The notes under the pieces were generated by a model. That model was not told the DNA's origin. It did not search any database and saw only the letters and a list, made by a program, of their open reading frames with translations. A stretch of DNA of 64,000 nucleotides from Deefgea salmonis (GTDB lineage: Bacteria > Pseudomonadota > Gammaproteobacteria > Burkholderiales > Chitinibacteraceae): contig NZ_JAJAWG010000007.1 in assembly GCF_020531905.1 (NCBI RefSeq), positions 62,001-126,000 of the forward strand, in the 5' to 3' direction. A program made the position numbers and the translations under genes. Shown in pieces: positions 17,052-24,390 of this stretch; position 1 is the stretch's first letter; every line of letters begins with the position of its first letter.

Positions 17052-18936
17052 ACGCCCCCATCAATGCCGCAGCGTTGAGTACATACATGCGTACCTTTGT
17101 GCGACCACTGCTAGGGATGCGCCCCGACCATTGCGGCTTGCCTTTGCTATCCGGTCGCAAAATACCACGATCAAGCAAAACCTTATTGGCGCGTTTTAAA
17201 TCTACGCCAGCTAAAACGTCATTGCTCCATGAATTTGGAAACACATAAAAGTCCGTGTCGGAAAGCTTTACCGCTGTATCGCCATCAGGGTGTAATTCAA
17301 TCGTTTTGCGAAAGCCACACCGCGCCAAAGTCTTGGCTGATTTTTCATCGAAGGTGGTATTTTCTTCATCATTCCAGCCATGAAACCGCGCCATGCCGTG
17401 CTGTTCAAAGAAGTGCTGTACTTGCTTGATGATCTGCATATCTTCACCATCGCCAGCACCGCCACGGCCTCGCAACCAATCGGCATACATCCACTTAGCC
17501 GCAGTCCAAGCGCTACCCGTTTCCCACCCAGTTAGGCCATAACTGGTTGCCAGTTCACCTGCAAAGCCGCACAGGGCGAAATACTGGGCAACATGGCTGG
17601 CTTGACCAGAAGCGCCAGCGGGTACAGCTTCCCGCTTGAACTTATCCATAGCATCATGGATTAAACCCTTAAATGCCGAACGATCAGCCGCCGCCAGCTT
17701 ATTCAAATAGTCGCGGCCAATCATTCCGTGGTGCTCGTTAGCCGTTAGCGCCATGCTTTTGCACATGGCCGACGCATCACTGAAGCCGTGCAAATCATCA
17801 AACGCGCCGCTTTTACGATCTGCCGACAGCTCAATAAAACGCACCTCTTGGCCTGCATTCACCTTGCCGCCGCCGCGCTTAATCACATTGGATAAAGCTT
17901 CTTCACCATTCGACAGAATGAAGCAGCCCCAGCGCGTTAAATCACGTAAACCACCCGTATCTTTACCGCGCCCTTTGCCCTTGCCCTGTGACAGCGCATA
18001 CACCGCTTTACTAATGCCGCGTTCCTCAGCTTGGCTAATCTCATCAATTAACAGTGGCAAGTGATTGAACGCCGCCGTGGTGTACTCCAATGCGGTCGCG
18101 GTGTTATTCCACGTTTGGCGGTAATCGTTCGGTTTGCCGTAAATCGAAGCCGCCATATCGCAAATGGTGGACTTGCCTTTTTTCGACGCGCCCACGAAGT
18201 GAAACCCGCCTGTATCAATGCTTGACCATGCAATTAGCGGCGCGGCAAAGCCAGCTCCAAGCGTCAACATCAGTAGCGGATTTCCCACCGCGTAGCGGCT
18301 CACACCATCGCGCCACGCCGCCGCAGCACCAGCGGCCATCACCGGCACTTTCAATGAACCGTCATAGATTAGCCATTCGCCAGCATCACCAATCACTTCA
18401 GCAGGCAGGACAAATGCACTTGTTTCTTGATACCACCCTGTACGTGCCACTAGCCGCGCCCTTGGTGCATTCAGCCCCGCTTGCAGGTATTGCAGCAGTA
18501 GGCGCTTACTGGCCATTGCATAGCTGAATACATAACCCGACTTGGATAAGTAGCTATCAAGTACCGCCGTCGATTGATCTGAGCTTATTTTTTCCCGTGG
18601 AATGGTTAATTCCTTGATATTGCCATCCATGTTCTTAAACCGAACCCGAACCGCGAACTCGGATTCCTCAATATCACGCACTTGCGCCACGATCTCTAAA
18701 AAATCACCCAGCCATTTATCGCCGCCGTCCGTGCCGTCCTCGCTGGCATCCTCGACAAACCACACGCCTTTATCATTCAGCTTGAACTTGCCACCGCTCA
18801 CCTTAGCCGCAGCGCGTTTTCTAGGCGCTTTAGCGGGTTTTGCTGGTGCTGCTTTCTCCTCTGCGTCTGGTGTCGCTTCCGCGCCAACAGCAGGCACAGA
18901 ATCAGGGTTTTTTAATCGATCTAAATCGGTACTCAT
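17041..18936 (-). CDS. DUF927 domain helicase/ATPase
   Basis: 631 residues. The Lys/Ala-rich N-terminus (about 25-50) is followed by a DUF927 domain. A P-loop GASKKGKST (about 249-257) and Walker B-like LPLLIDEIS (about 293-301) indicate a P-loop NTPase; CFILSNGEEALS may hold the sensor. Such proteins act as replicative helicases of phage satellites and plasmids, beside a primase. With the Toprim primase 34 bp upstream it makes a two-gene counterpart of the fused P4 alpha protein. Start ATG at 18936 is the first in frame. Confidence 0.85.
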   Translation of the reverse strand: MSTDLDRLKNPDSVPAVGAEATPDAEEKAAPAKPAKAPRKRAAAKVSGGKFKLNDKGVWFVEDASEDGTDGGDKWLGDFLEIVAQVRDIEESEFAVRVRFKNMDGNIKELTIPREKISSDQSTAVLDSYLSKSGYVFSYAMASKRLLLQYLQAGLNAPRARLVARTGWYQETSAFVLPAEVIGDAGEWLIYDGSLKVPVMAAGAAAAWRDGVSRYAVGNPLLMLTLGAGFAAPLIAWSSIDTGGFHFVGASKKGKSTICDMAASIYGKPNDYRQTWNNTATALEYTTAAFNHLPLLIDEISQAEERGISKAVYALSQGKGKGRGKDTGGLRDLTRWGCFILSNGEEALSNVIKRGGGKVNAGQEVRFIELSADRKSGAFDDLHGFSDASAMCKSMALTANEHHGMIGRDYLNKLAAADRSAFKGLIHDAMDKFKREAVPAGASGQASHVAQYFALCGFAGELATSYGLTGWETGSAWTAAKWMYADWLRGRGGAGDGEDMQIIKQVQHFFEQHGMARFHGWNDEENTTFDEKSAKTLARCGFRKTIELHPDGDTAVKLSDTDFYVFPNSWSNDVLAGVDLKRANKVLLDRGILRPDSKGKPQWSGRIPSSGRTKVRMYVLNAAALMGAYDE

Positions 18937-18970
18937 TCCACACCACCGATTGCAATTGAGATTGAAACCA

Positions 18971-19987
18971 TTATTTTTTATCCTTTCCCGTTAGCACGTC
19001 CAACCAATCCACACCAGGTATCGAGGGGAATAAAACCCGCACCGTCCGACCTTCATCGATCAGTCGTTCAGCCAATTGATTGGCGGCCTTCTGGCCTGTG
19101 CCGTTTTCGTCATTGTCAGCAAAAATCACCACATCACGCACCAACTCAGGCAGCACCAGCGAAGCAATGCCAAATGCCGACACGCCAGCCCACACAGGCA
19201 AACCGTTTGCCGCATGGACAGCTAAAGCGGTTTCGATACCCTCAGCCACCGCCATACGTTCAGCAGCAGGAAAAAGCCGAATCGCCGCGCCTTTGGCATC
19301 GCCTGACTTAGCCGACCATTTTTTGACATTAGGTACATCAGCCTTATGGCCGTTGGCTTTGAGGTGGGTTTTATGCAGCGCGATCGTTAAACCTTCAGGC
19401 GATTGAACAGCCGCAACCATCGCGGGAAAATCGCCCAGCTTGATGAGTTTGCCGCAAGGCTTATCCCAGTACGGCACAGCGGCGTTAAAACGCAGTGTTT
19501 TGGGGTATTCATTCAGTGACAGGCCACGGTGTCGCAAATACAGCGCCACGGTGCAGCCGTTGCTTATCAGGTGACTGGCTGACCACAGCGCAAAGTTTTC
19601 GGCCTTGGCTTTTTCCCATGCCCGTCGCTGTTCGGTCAGCTCACGCGCTTGGCGTTCAGCAATGGCCGCAGCATCAGGGGCAACCGCCAACACCGCGGCG
19701 CCGCCTAGATAATCGGCCACAAAGCGCACCGATCCGATAAAGTCGGTTTGTCGATACGCCGCCAATAAACCGAAGCCGTCCGACCCATCAGGGGTGCATT
19801 GATTGCAAATAAAGCAGCCGCGCCCCTCTTTGTCGGTAAAGCGAAAGCGGTCTTTGCCACCGCACACAGGGCAAGCGCTATGCTTTTTAGTGAGGAATTC
19901 AGTGCTAATACCAGCGGCAAGCAGGATTGCAAGCCAGTTATCACGCGCTAGTTCTTTGATTTTGGGGATATCGAGACGCTCGCTCAT
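18971..19987 (-). CDS. Toprim-domain DNA primase with zinc ribbon (P4 alpha-like)
   Basis: 338 residues from the ATG at 19987. A zinc ribbon with Cys39, Cys42, Cys58 and Cys61 (CPVCGGKDRFRF, CFICNQC) is followed by a Toprim domain: catalytic Glu in VAEGIETAL and DND in VIFADNDENGTG. This is the primase arrangement of P4-type alpha proteins. The start was chosen because it overlaps the upstream stop as ATGA; the longer frame to 20101 would cover that gene. It primes element DNA synthesis together with the DUF927 helicase. Confidence 0.85.
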   Translation of the reverse strand: MSERLDIPKIKELARDNWLAILLAAGISTEFLTKKHSACPVCGGKDRFRFTDKEGRGCFICNQCTPDGSDGFGLLAAYRQTDFIGSVRFVADYLGGAAVLAVAPDAAAIAERQARELTEQRRAWEKAKAENFALWSASHLISNGCTVALYLRHRGLSLNEYPKTLRFNAAVPYWDKPCGKLIKLGDFPAMVAAVQSPEGLTIALHKTHLKANGHKADVPNVKKWSAKSGDAKGAAIRLFPAAERMAVAEGIETALAVHAANGLPVWAGVSAFGIASLVLPELVRDVVIFADNDENGTGQKAANQLAERLIDEGRTVRVLFPSIPGVDWLDVLTGKDKK

Positions 19988-20223
19988 AGATAAGTGACTT
20001 GAACGTGGGCAATGGGATCCTGACTCATTGCGGCCAGATGCACTAATTCGGCCTTGGTGTAGGGAGTATTGCGATGTGGGGCAATTGGTAGGATGACCCA
20101 CTGGCCAGCAACCAGCACCAGCGATGTTGTAACCAGAAAACGGCTAATTTGTGGGGTTAAATTGCTGTTTTTATGAGTTTTAGATTGAGCAGCACCGCCG
20201 CCCATGATTGAAATGGTCGTCAT
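19984..20223 (-). CDS. Small hypothetical protein coupled to the primase
   Basis: 79 residues, ATG with GGAG nine bases upstream. A hydrophobic stretch (FLVTTSLVLVAGQWVILPIA, about 29-48) is followed by a polar tail (YTKAELVHLAAMSQDPIAHV). The stop overlaps the primase ATG (ATGA), so the two are translationally coupled. Family not recognised. Confidence 0.6.
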   Translation of the reverse strand: MTTISIMGGGAAQSKTHKNSNLTPQISRFLVTTSLVLVAGQWVILPIAPHRNTPYTKAELVHLAAMSQDPIAHVQVTYL

Positions 20224-20380
20224 TTTAGGAAACTCCGGTAATTAGCGTTTAGATGGGGCTGGGCAAGGTGGGCGGCTTTTTATGCTGACCGTGCTTCGGG
20301 TGAAGCGGCTCATTAATGATAATGAGGCTGCACGGCGGCTAGAGAATGCCCGTTCTTGTATGGCTGAATTGCGGGAAGGT

Positions 20381-20638
20381 TTACGCATTTTTATTTAACC
20401 CCTTAGCGTCGATCACATCCACCACAGCGCTGAGGTATTCCAAGGCTGCAAGGCTGTAATACTCGCAATCCTTGAGACGGAAACCGTCTTGTAACATCAC
20501 CAAGGCCAAGCGTAGCGCGGCCTCTGCCGTGGTGGTCATACCTTCTGGTTGGGCGATGGTGCTGTTGTCACGGGCATTGGTTAAGGCGTAGCTGATTGCG
20601 ACTTCTTGTGATAAATCGAATAGGGGCTTATTTAACAC
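20381..20638 (-). CDS. Small hypothetical protein, GTG start
   Basis: 85 residues starting at GTG (20638) with GGGAGT seven bases upstream, a strong ribosome site. Contains helical segments (TAEAALRLALVMLQDGFRL and YYSLAALEYLSAVVDVID). It resembles small prophage regulators of unknown function; no domain recognised. It overlaps the preceding membrane gene by 11 bp. Confidence 0.65.
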   Translation of the reverse strand: MLNKPLFDLSQEVAISYALTNARDNSTIAQPEGMTTTAEAALRLALVMLQDGFRLKDCEYYSLAALEYLSAVVDVIDAKGLNKNA

Positions 20639-20780
20639 GATTTACACTCCCAATGACGTGAACCAGCACCAGCGCCGCCAGCGATAGAGCGACAACGGCT
20701 ATAGGGGTATTGCGCTCAATGGCAAGCGTAGTAATGGCAACAAGGGAATAGGTAAAGAAAGTACGGGCGTGTTTTGGCAT
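20628..20780 (-). CDS. 50-aa membrane protein, first gene under C4-type RNA control
   Basis: ATG at 20780 with TCAGGAG eight bases upstream; that ribosome site is inside the a2 target of the antisense RNA. The product is a short hydrophobic protein with one or two membrane helices (FFTYSLVAITTLAIE and PIAVVALSLAALVLVHVIG). It has the position of kil in P4 and icd in P1, genes whose products are toxic to the cell. A longer open frame up to 21083 runs through the promoter and the RNA and is not taken as the gene. Function is inferred from position only. Confidence 0.6.
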   Translation of the reverse strand: MPKHARTFFTYSLVAITTLAIERNTPIAVVALSLAALVLVHVIGSVNRVK

Positions 20781-20788
20781 GGTGAATG

Positions 20789-20827
20789 CTCCTGAACAGA
20801 TTAAATTTATCTGCCTCTCAACGCCAA
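20789..20827 (-). promoter_or_regulatory. Downstream antisense target pair b2-a2 (seqC-like) over the ribosome site
   Basis: On the minus strand TTGGCGT (20827-20821) then TGTTCAGGAG (20798-20789). They pair with ACGCCAA and TTCCTGAACA of the antisense RNA; the second includes the Shine-Dalgarno of the 50-aa gene. Confidence 0.75.
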
Positions 20828-20831
20828 TTGA

Positions 20832-20915
20832 GGTGGGCAGACGTAGCAAAGTAGTTGGCGTAAGAGTGTTCAGGAACCTCTCGCATCCGAAGATGCCCAC
20901 TAAGCTACGCCCACC
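20832..20915 (-). ncRNA. C4/CI-type antisense RNA
   Basis: Minus-strand RNA closed by GGTGGGC+GTAGC (20915-20904) pairing with GCTAC+GCCCACC (20847-20832, four-base bulge). Inside are a GCATC-TTCG-GATGC hairpin (20896-20883) and a second hairpin GAGAG/CTCTT (20882-20878 / 20866-20862) whose 11-base loop holds TTCCTGAACA (20876-20867), the exact anti-Shine-Dalgarno of the downstream gene apart from one G-U pair. ACGCCAA (20861-20855) follows and pairs with b1 and b2. This is the layout of C4 RNA in P1/P7 and CI RNA in P4, which block expression of the replication operon in the integrated state. Exact ends are not known; in P1/P4 they arise by processing. Confidence 0.75.
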
Positions 20916-20945
20916 CATTGAGGACGCACCTATGGTAATGACGGC

Positions 20946-20968
20946 AAAAAAAATACCCCAAGACGGGG
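20946..20968 (-). terminator. Weak terminator-like hairpin between a1 and the antisense RNA
   Basis: Minus strand CCCC-GTCTT-GGGG, TA, then eight T. Only four GC pairs, flanked by GGCA/TGCC. It may be a conditional terminator in the leader. Confidence 0.45.
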
Positions 20969-20974
20969 CTGCCG

Positions 20975-20995
20975 CCTGAACAATCCGAACGCCAA
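20975..20995 (-). promoter_or_regulatory. Upstream antisense target pair b1-a1 (seqA-like)
   Basis: On the minus strand TTGGCGT (20995-20989) then TGTTCAGG (20982-20975), repeating the words of the downstream target. It lies about 25 bases after the predicted transcript start, as seqA does in P4. Confidence 0.7.
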
Positions 20996-21026
20996 TTCGG
21001 GCTAAGCTATTGAACTCAGTACGGCC

Positions 21027-21055
21027 AATATAATCAGCCACGCCCAGCACGTCAA
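21027..21055 (-). promoter_or_regulatory. Sigma-70 promoter of the C4-type leader
   Basis: Minus strand TTGACG (21055-21050), 17-base spacer, TATATT (21032-21027). Predicted start near 21020, directly before the b1-a1 target pair and the antisense RNA. Confidence 0.75.
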
Positions 21056-21075
21056 GCGAGAAGCGCAAGAAAGAT

Positions 21076-21273
21076 TTAATCATGCGGTCTTACTTCCTGT
21101 TGTGGATCCAAAAAAGGGGCGATTAAGTCAGCCAAAATCAGCGCCGCAGCCAGTACCGCAATACTTGCTGGCTGATTCGCTGCAAGTAGTTGGGCATGTT
21201 GCAATGCCGCCCGAGCTATTGGCTCTGTTGCTTGTAAATTGGGGAAGCGGTTAAGCAGGTCTTTGGCTGTCAT
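21076..21273 (-). CDS. Small hypothetical protein
   Basis: 65 residues from the ATG at 21273, two bases after the stop of the preceding ORF; the longer frame to 21318 would overlap it. Ala/Leu-rich and helical (PIARAALQHAQLLAANQP, SIAVLAAALILADLIAPF). Family not recognised. Its 3' part lies just upstream of the leader promoter. Confidence 0.5.
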   Translation of the reverse strand: MTAKDLLNRFPNLQATEPIARAALQHAQLLAANQPASIAVLAAALILADLIAPFLDPQQEVRPHD

Positions 21274-21275
21274 GA

Positions 21276-21545
21276 TTAAGCCGCTCGAACCAGCATTGAG
21301 GCCGCGCTGTCGTTGCACTGACAGTTGGTTTTAAATGCGTCAAACCGAGCTTTTAACGTGTTATCACTCAGTGGCTTGGATTCAGTACCAAATTTATTTA
21401 AAACCGCACTAGCGGCGCTTTCATCATTACGAAACCGATGTTTTATTCGGTTGAAATAATTCACCTTGTTAGAAAGATATCGAGCCTCATTGAGCGACAT
21501 ATTAAAAGGGTTTTGGCTGGCAATTGCCCATGCTGAAATAGTCAT
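21276..21545 (-). CDS. Hypothetical protein coupled to AlpA gene
   Basis: 89 residues; the ATG overlaps the AlpA stop as ATGA, so translation is coupled. Polar, with LNEARYLSNKVNYFNRIKHR and a Cys pair in NCQCND. Not recognised. Confidence 0.55.
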   Translation of the reverse strand: MTISAWAIASQNPFNMSLNEARYLSNKVNYFNRIKHRFRNDESAASAVLNKFGTESKPLSDNTLKARFDAFKTNCQCNDSAASMLVRAA

Positions 21546-21820
21546 TTCACACCCCGCGCCGTGATACGAGACTGAATAAAATTTTCGACTTCAATTTCGA
21601 CCCATGCCCGCGATTTTCCCCCAAGGTCTACCGCCGAAGGGAATGGGTCTTTAGGGTCTTTCATTTTTTGGTATAGCCACGTCTTAGAAACTGATAGGCG
21701 ACGAAGTACCTCAGGCAGTCGAATCAGCACCAGCGGCGCTACAGGCTGGTGCTTTACGGGTGTTGCAACTGAGGCTTGAACAGCAGCAGGCAAGGGAAGG
21801 ACTTTCGCTTTAGCGAGCAT
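21542..21820 (-). CDS. AlpA family phage transcriptional regulator
   Basis: 92 residues with the AlpA/CP4-57 pattern from about residue 30: LIRLPEVLRRLSVSKTWLYQ helix-turn-helix, then PFPSAVDLGGKSRAWVEIEV. AlpA proteins activate excision or late genes of prophages and satellites. The start overlaps the upstream gene stop (TAATG). The 29-residue Ala/Pro-rich N-terminal extension is longer than usual. Confidence 0.88.
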   Translation of the reverse strand: MLAKAKVLPLPAAVQASVATPVKHQPVAPLVLIRLPEVLRRLSVSKTWLYQKMKDPKDPFPSAVDLGGKSRAWVEIEVENFIQSRITARGVK

Positions 21821-22023
21821 TATTTTGCCTCGCTGGGGTCGTGACGGGTCGTGCTCTTGGCGGCGTAGGCTTTAACGTCTGAACGCAAATAAAGCACCTT
21901 GCCGTTTTGCTTGAGGTAGGCGCACCCAGTACCGCGACTACGTTCACGCGCCAAGGTGCTTTCTTTTTTATTGAGGATTAGCGCAGCTTGCGCTGGGGTC
22001 AATTTTTCGTTTGAGTCGTGCAT
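21820..22023 (-). CDS. Helix-turn-helix DNA-binding protein (excisionase-like)
   Basis: 67 residues: LTPAQAALILNKKESTLARE helix-turn-helix, then a wing with GKVLYLRSDVKAYAAK. This looks like MerR/excisionase-type small regulators of mobile elements. ATG with AAGG seven bases upstream. It heads the AlpA transcript and could serve as the excisionase. Confidence 0.7.
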   Translation of the reverse strand: MHDSNEKLTPAQAALILNKKESTLARERSRGTGCAYLKQNGKVLYLRSDVKAYAAKSTTRHDPSEAK

Positions 22024-22133
22024 TTCATCGCCTTTACGGTGGAGGATGGCAGCGTATTGCTGCTCTGATGAAATGCAGTTTGATTGAATTAATGACGTGT
22101 GTAAGGGGCAGAGTTTGGATTAAAAAACCCTGA

Positions 22134-22175
22134 AAAAAACAGGGTAAATCCATCAAGAATTTACCCTGTTTTTTT
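22134..22175. terminator. Strong bidirectional terminator
   Basis: AAACAGGGTAAAT (arm) - nine-base loop - ATTTACCCTGTTTTTTT, perfect 13-bp stem with A and T runs at both sides. It ends the 306-aa gene on the minus strand and isolates the AlpA operon from it. Confidence 0.85.
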
Positions 22176-22201
22176 ACTGCTCGTTTTTGATTTGTGTCGG
22201 A

Positions 22202-23122
22202 TTATCTAAGCGAAACGCGGCACCCTACTTGACGCGCCAAGGCACACGCCAAGGGGTAATTAAATATTTTTTCGTGCCATTCCCTTAATAATTTCACCCG
22301 ATCATTCGCCCCGATATCTAGTTCGTTCGGAAACAAGGCAGACACCAAGGTATCATCTGTAATTTTCTTGCCCTCTAGCTTTGCCCAGTAGCTTAAATCA
22401 AAATAAGCGAGTAATTGATATCGCTGCCATTTCGCAAAATCAGTATCGGTAAACGATTTTACAGGCGCTTTGTAAATGTGTGTTTTACGCCATTCGTTAA
22501 GCCAATCCTTAAAACCTTGAATCAGTTGCCCATCGCTTGCCTCTTGGTCAATGCTGATAAAACTTGCATCACCATAAGGCTCTATTAAATAACGACTAGA
22601 TTCCATTTGTTTTCTTTTGGTCGATTCATACAATTGCTGATTACCAAGAATTCCAATATTACTAATCTCCCAATTGGTGAGCGTAGTCGCTTCAAAATGT
22701 TGATTGATCTCATCTTTATTTTTTGCACCCAAATAAGCCCCATACATTTCACGGCGTGTAGCGGACTGAACGGGCAATTCTCTATCGGGGTAGATAAAGC
22801 CCCCGCCAAATAAAAGATGAAAATCTACATGCGTTGTAGATTCCATTAATTCGCGCTCAATTTCGGTTACGCCTTGATTAGTTTCACCACTGAATTTTTC
22901 TATAAGCCGTGCAGATAGAGCATCATTTGCTAGGGTGTACAGCCACCAAAAAGCGCCGTCAGGGTCTTGGCCATCACCATGCTCACGCAATTTATTTAAA
23001 CGGCCAGATATAGCCACAGCCCAATCGACAGCATTAAATTGAGCGACAGGTAAATAAGCATCCAGAGAAAACCAATGCGGCAATTCTCCAACACTATTAA
23101 TTTTAGTTTTTTGTCTACGCAT
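22202..23122 (-). CDS. DUF6387-like hypothetical protein, element cargo
   Basis: 306 residues, soluble. The start LPHWFSLDAYLPVAQFNAVDW resembles the N-terminus I recall for DUF6387 proteins of enterobacterial satellites and islands, but this is from memory. No catalytic motif recognised. It has its own terminator and sits among accessory genes between the replication operon and the toxin-antitoxin pair, the usual place for cargo. A role in phage defence is possible, not shown. Confidence 0.6.
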   Translation of the reverse strand: MRRQKTKINSVGELPHWFSLDAYLPVAQFNAVDWAVAISGRLNKLREHGDGQDPDGAFWWLYTLANDALSARLIEKFSGETNQGVTEIERELMESTTHVDFHLLFGGGFIYPDRELPVQSATRREMYGAYLGAKNKDEINQHFEATTLTNWEISNIGILGNQQLYESTKRKQMESSRYLIEPYGDASFISIDQEASDGQLIQGFKDWLNEWRKTHIYKAPVKSFTDTDFAKWQRYQLLAYFDLSYWAKLEGKKITDDTLVSALFPNELDIGANDRVKLLREWHEKIFNYPLACALARQVGCRVSLR

Positions 23123-23343
23123 GATTGCCCGTCCTTCAACAAGCAGCCTTCAATGGAGAGCAAGCCCAGCGGGTGAAGGTTTCCCGTTTTCGTCTGGCCG
23201 GACTAGAGCTTGCCGCATGATTCTATCGCAGAGTCAGCGCATCAGGGTGAACGGCCTAGGCAGGCAAGGAAGGGCTTTTGATTTATTGAGCGTGGGTTGC
23301 TTGAGCGATAGTGAAGGGTATAAGCTGAAAGCATCACACCAAA

Positions 23344-23559
23344 ATGGATTGCGCCGCCATGTTGCCAATATGGGCTTGTATCTTGCTGGCCTTGTTGTTT
23401 TTGTTACGCGGTCACGCTATCGCTGGATTAGTGGCAAAAATCGTTTTTGCATTTTTGCTGGTGCTGCTCTTTCAAGTTGCGCCCCTCATCGCCGCCGCTG
23501 TGTGCGTGCTGGCGATCATCTGGGCGGTTCGGCATTCCGTTCAATCACTACGAGAATGA
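23344..23559 (+). CDS. Possible small membrane protein (71 aa)
   Basis: 71 residues, very hydrophobic, with two or three helices (MLPIWACILLALLFLLRG, VFAFLLVLLFQVAPLIAAAV). No good Shine-Dalgarno. It ends one base before the convergent antitoxin gene. A longer overlapping + frame (23121-23609) has an unlikely composition and is not taken. The 220 bp before it (23123-23343) shows no gene I trust. Confidence 0.35.
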   Translation: MDCAAMLPIWACILLALLFLLRGHAIAGLVAKIVFAFLLVLLFQVAPLIAAAVCVLAIIWAVRHSVQSLRE

Positions 23560-23868
23560 TTACAGTGCGTACTTACGCAATATTTCTGGCGTGTCATTGG
23601 CAATTCTAAGCAAGGTTTGCGCCGCTTTGGATGGATTGCGCCGTCCATGCTCCCACGCTTGCAATGTCCCTACCGATACGCCCAGCAACGCCGAAAATGC
23701 CGCTTGAGATAACCCTGTTTTGGCGCGTGCTGCCACTACGGGTGGCAAAGGGACAGCAAAGGTTTCTCCCGCCAGCATTTGCCGTACAGATTCTTCCAAT
23801 TCGGCGGCAATATCGCGGCCTGCTTCAAACGCGGTTAACTCAGCGTCGGTAAGTAGTTTCAATGGCAT
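23560..23868 (-). CDS. HTH-type antitoxin (HigA-like)
   Basis: 102 residues. The C-terminal XRE helix-turn-helix is in RAKTGLSQAAFSALLGVSVG and TLQAWEHGRRNPSKAAQTLL, typical of the HigA/YgiT-like antitoxins that bind a RelE-type toxin and repress the pair. The start overlaps the toxin gene by 29 bp. Toxin-first order is as in higBA. Confidence 0.85.
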   Translation of the reverse strand: MPLKLLTDAELTAFEAGRDIAAELEESVRQMLAGETFAVPLPPVVAARAKTGLSQAAFSALLGVSVGTLQAWEHGRRNPSKAAQTLLRIANDTPEILRKYAL

Positions 23869-24163
23869 CTTTCAACTCCTTTAGTTTATGGGCGGCAATG
23901 GCTTCGGTTTCGCTTTTAGCGTACAGAAACAGCAGCACGGTTTGGCCGCTAGCTAGTCGGTTGAAGTAAATCACGCGAACGCCGCCCGATTTACCCGAGC
24001 CTTGACGCTGCCAGCGTATTTTGCGACAGCCGCCCGATTCTTTGACGACATCGCCAGCCTCAGGGTGTTCGGCAAGGTGGGCGGCAAATGCGCCGCGCTC
24101 TTCCTCAGTCCAGTAATAAGGCCAAAGCCTTTGAAATACAGCGGTTTCAATAATCGTTTGCAT
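23840..24163 (-). CDS. RelE/HigB-type toxin
   Basis: 107 residues from the ATG at 24163. GCRKIRWQRQGSGKSGGVRV and IYFNRLASGQTVLLFLYAK are the RelE/HigB-like core found in mRNA interferases of type II systems. It is coupled by overlap to the antitoxin gene. The longer frame to 24199 would cover the operator, so the inner ATG is preferred. It probably stabilises the element. Confidence 0.85.
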   Translation of the reverse strand: MQTIIETAVFQRLWPYYWTEEERGAFAAHLAEHPEAGDVVKESGGCRKIRWQRQGSGKSGGVRVIYFNRLASGQTVLLFLYAKSETEAIAAHKLKELKDAIETTYRR

Positions 24164-24175
24164 GTCACCACTATA

Positions 24176-24186
24176 CAACAATGTTG
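24176..24186. promoter_or_regulatory. Likely toxin-antitoxin operator
   Basis: Palindrome CAACAATGTTG 12 bases before the toxin start, next to a TATAGT -10-like word on the minus strand. Placed as expected for autoregulation by the antitoxin. Confidence 0.5.
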
Positions 24187-24323
24187 CACAGACCCACAAG
24201 TGCGGCCAATTCCCTTACTTACAACTTCAATCATTCGCTTTTAGGTGTATTTTATACGACCGTTTACGATACGTTTTTGCGCCTACGGTTTTGTTGGGTT
24301 TGAGCGTATCTATAAAATAGGGT

Positions 24324-24351
24324 TTGACTTTAAATACATAGTAGATATAAA
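24324..24351 (+). promoter_or_regulatory. Promoter of the resolvase gene
   Basis: TTGACT (24324-24329), 16-base spacer, TATAAA (24346-24351), about 40 bases before the ATG. Repeated AAATACAT words (24331 and 24350 region) may be resolvase or repressor sites. Confidence 0.7.
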
Positions 24352-24390
24352 ATACATCTATTCGATACAGTCAAACAGCGAGAAAACACC

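Noticed and set aside
20832-20915. Region considered as a riboswitch
   Set aside because: Duplicate complementary target words up and downstream and the anti-Shine-Dalgarno loop fit a C4/CI antisense RNA better than a ligand aptamer.
23121-23609. 162-codon + ORF beside the 306-aa gene
   Set aside because: Composition is unlike a protein (many Arg, Ser, Cys), the start is antisense to another start codon, and it crosses the antitoxin gene end. A short segment in another frame (about 23142-23220) looks like a decayed gene end but is too short to name.
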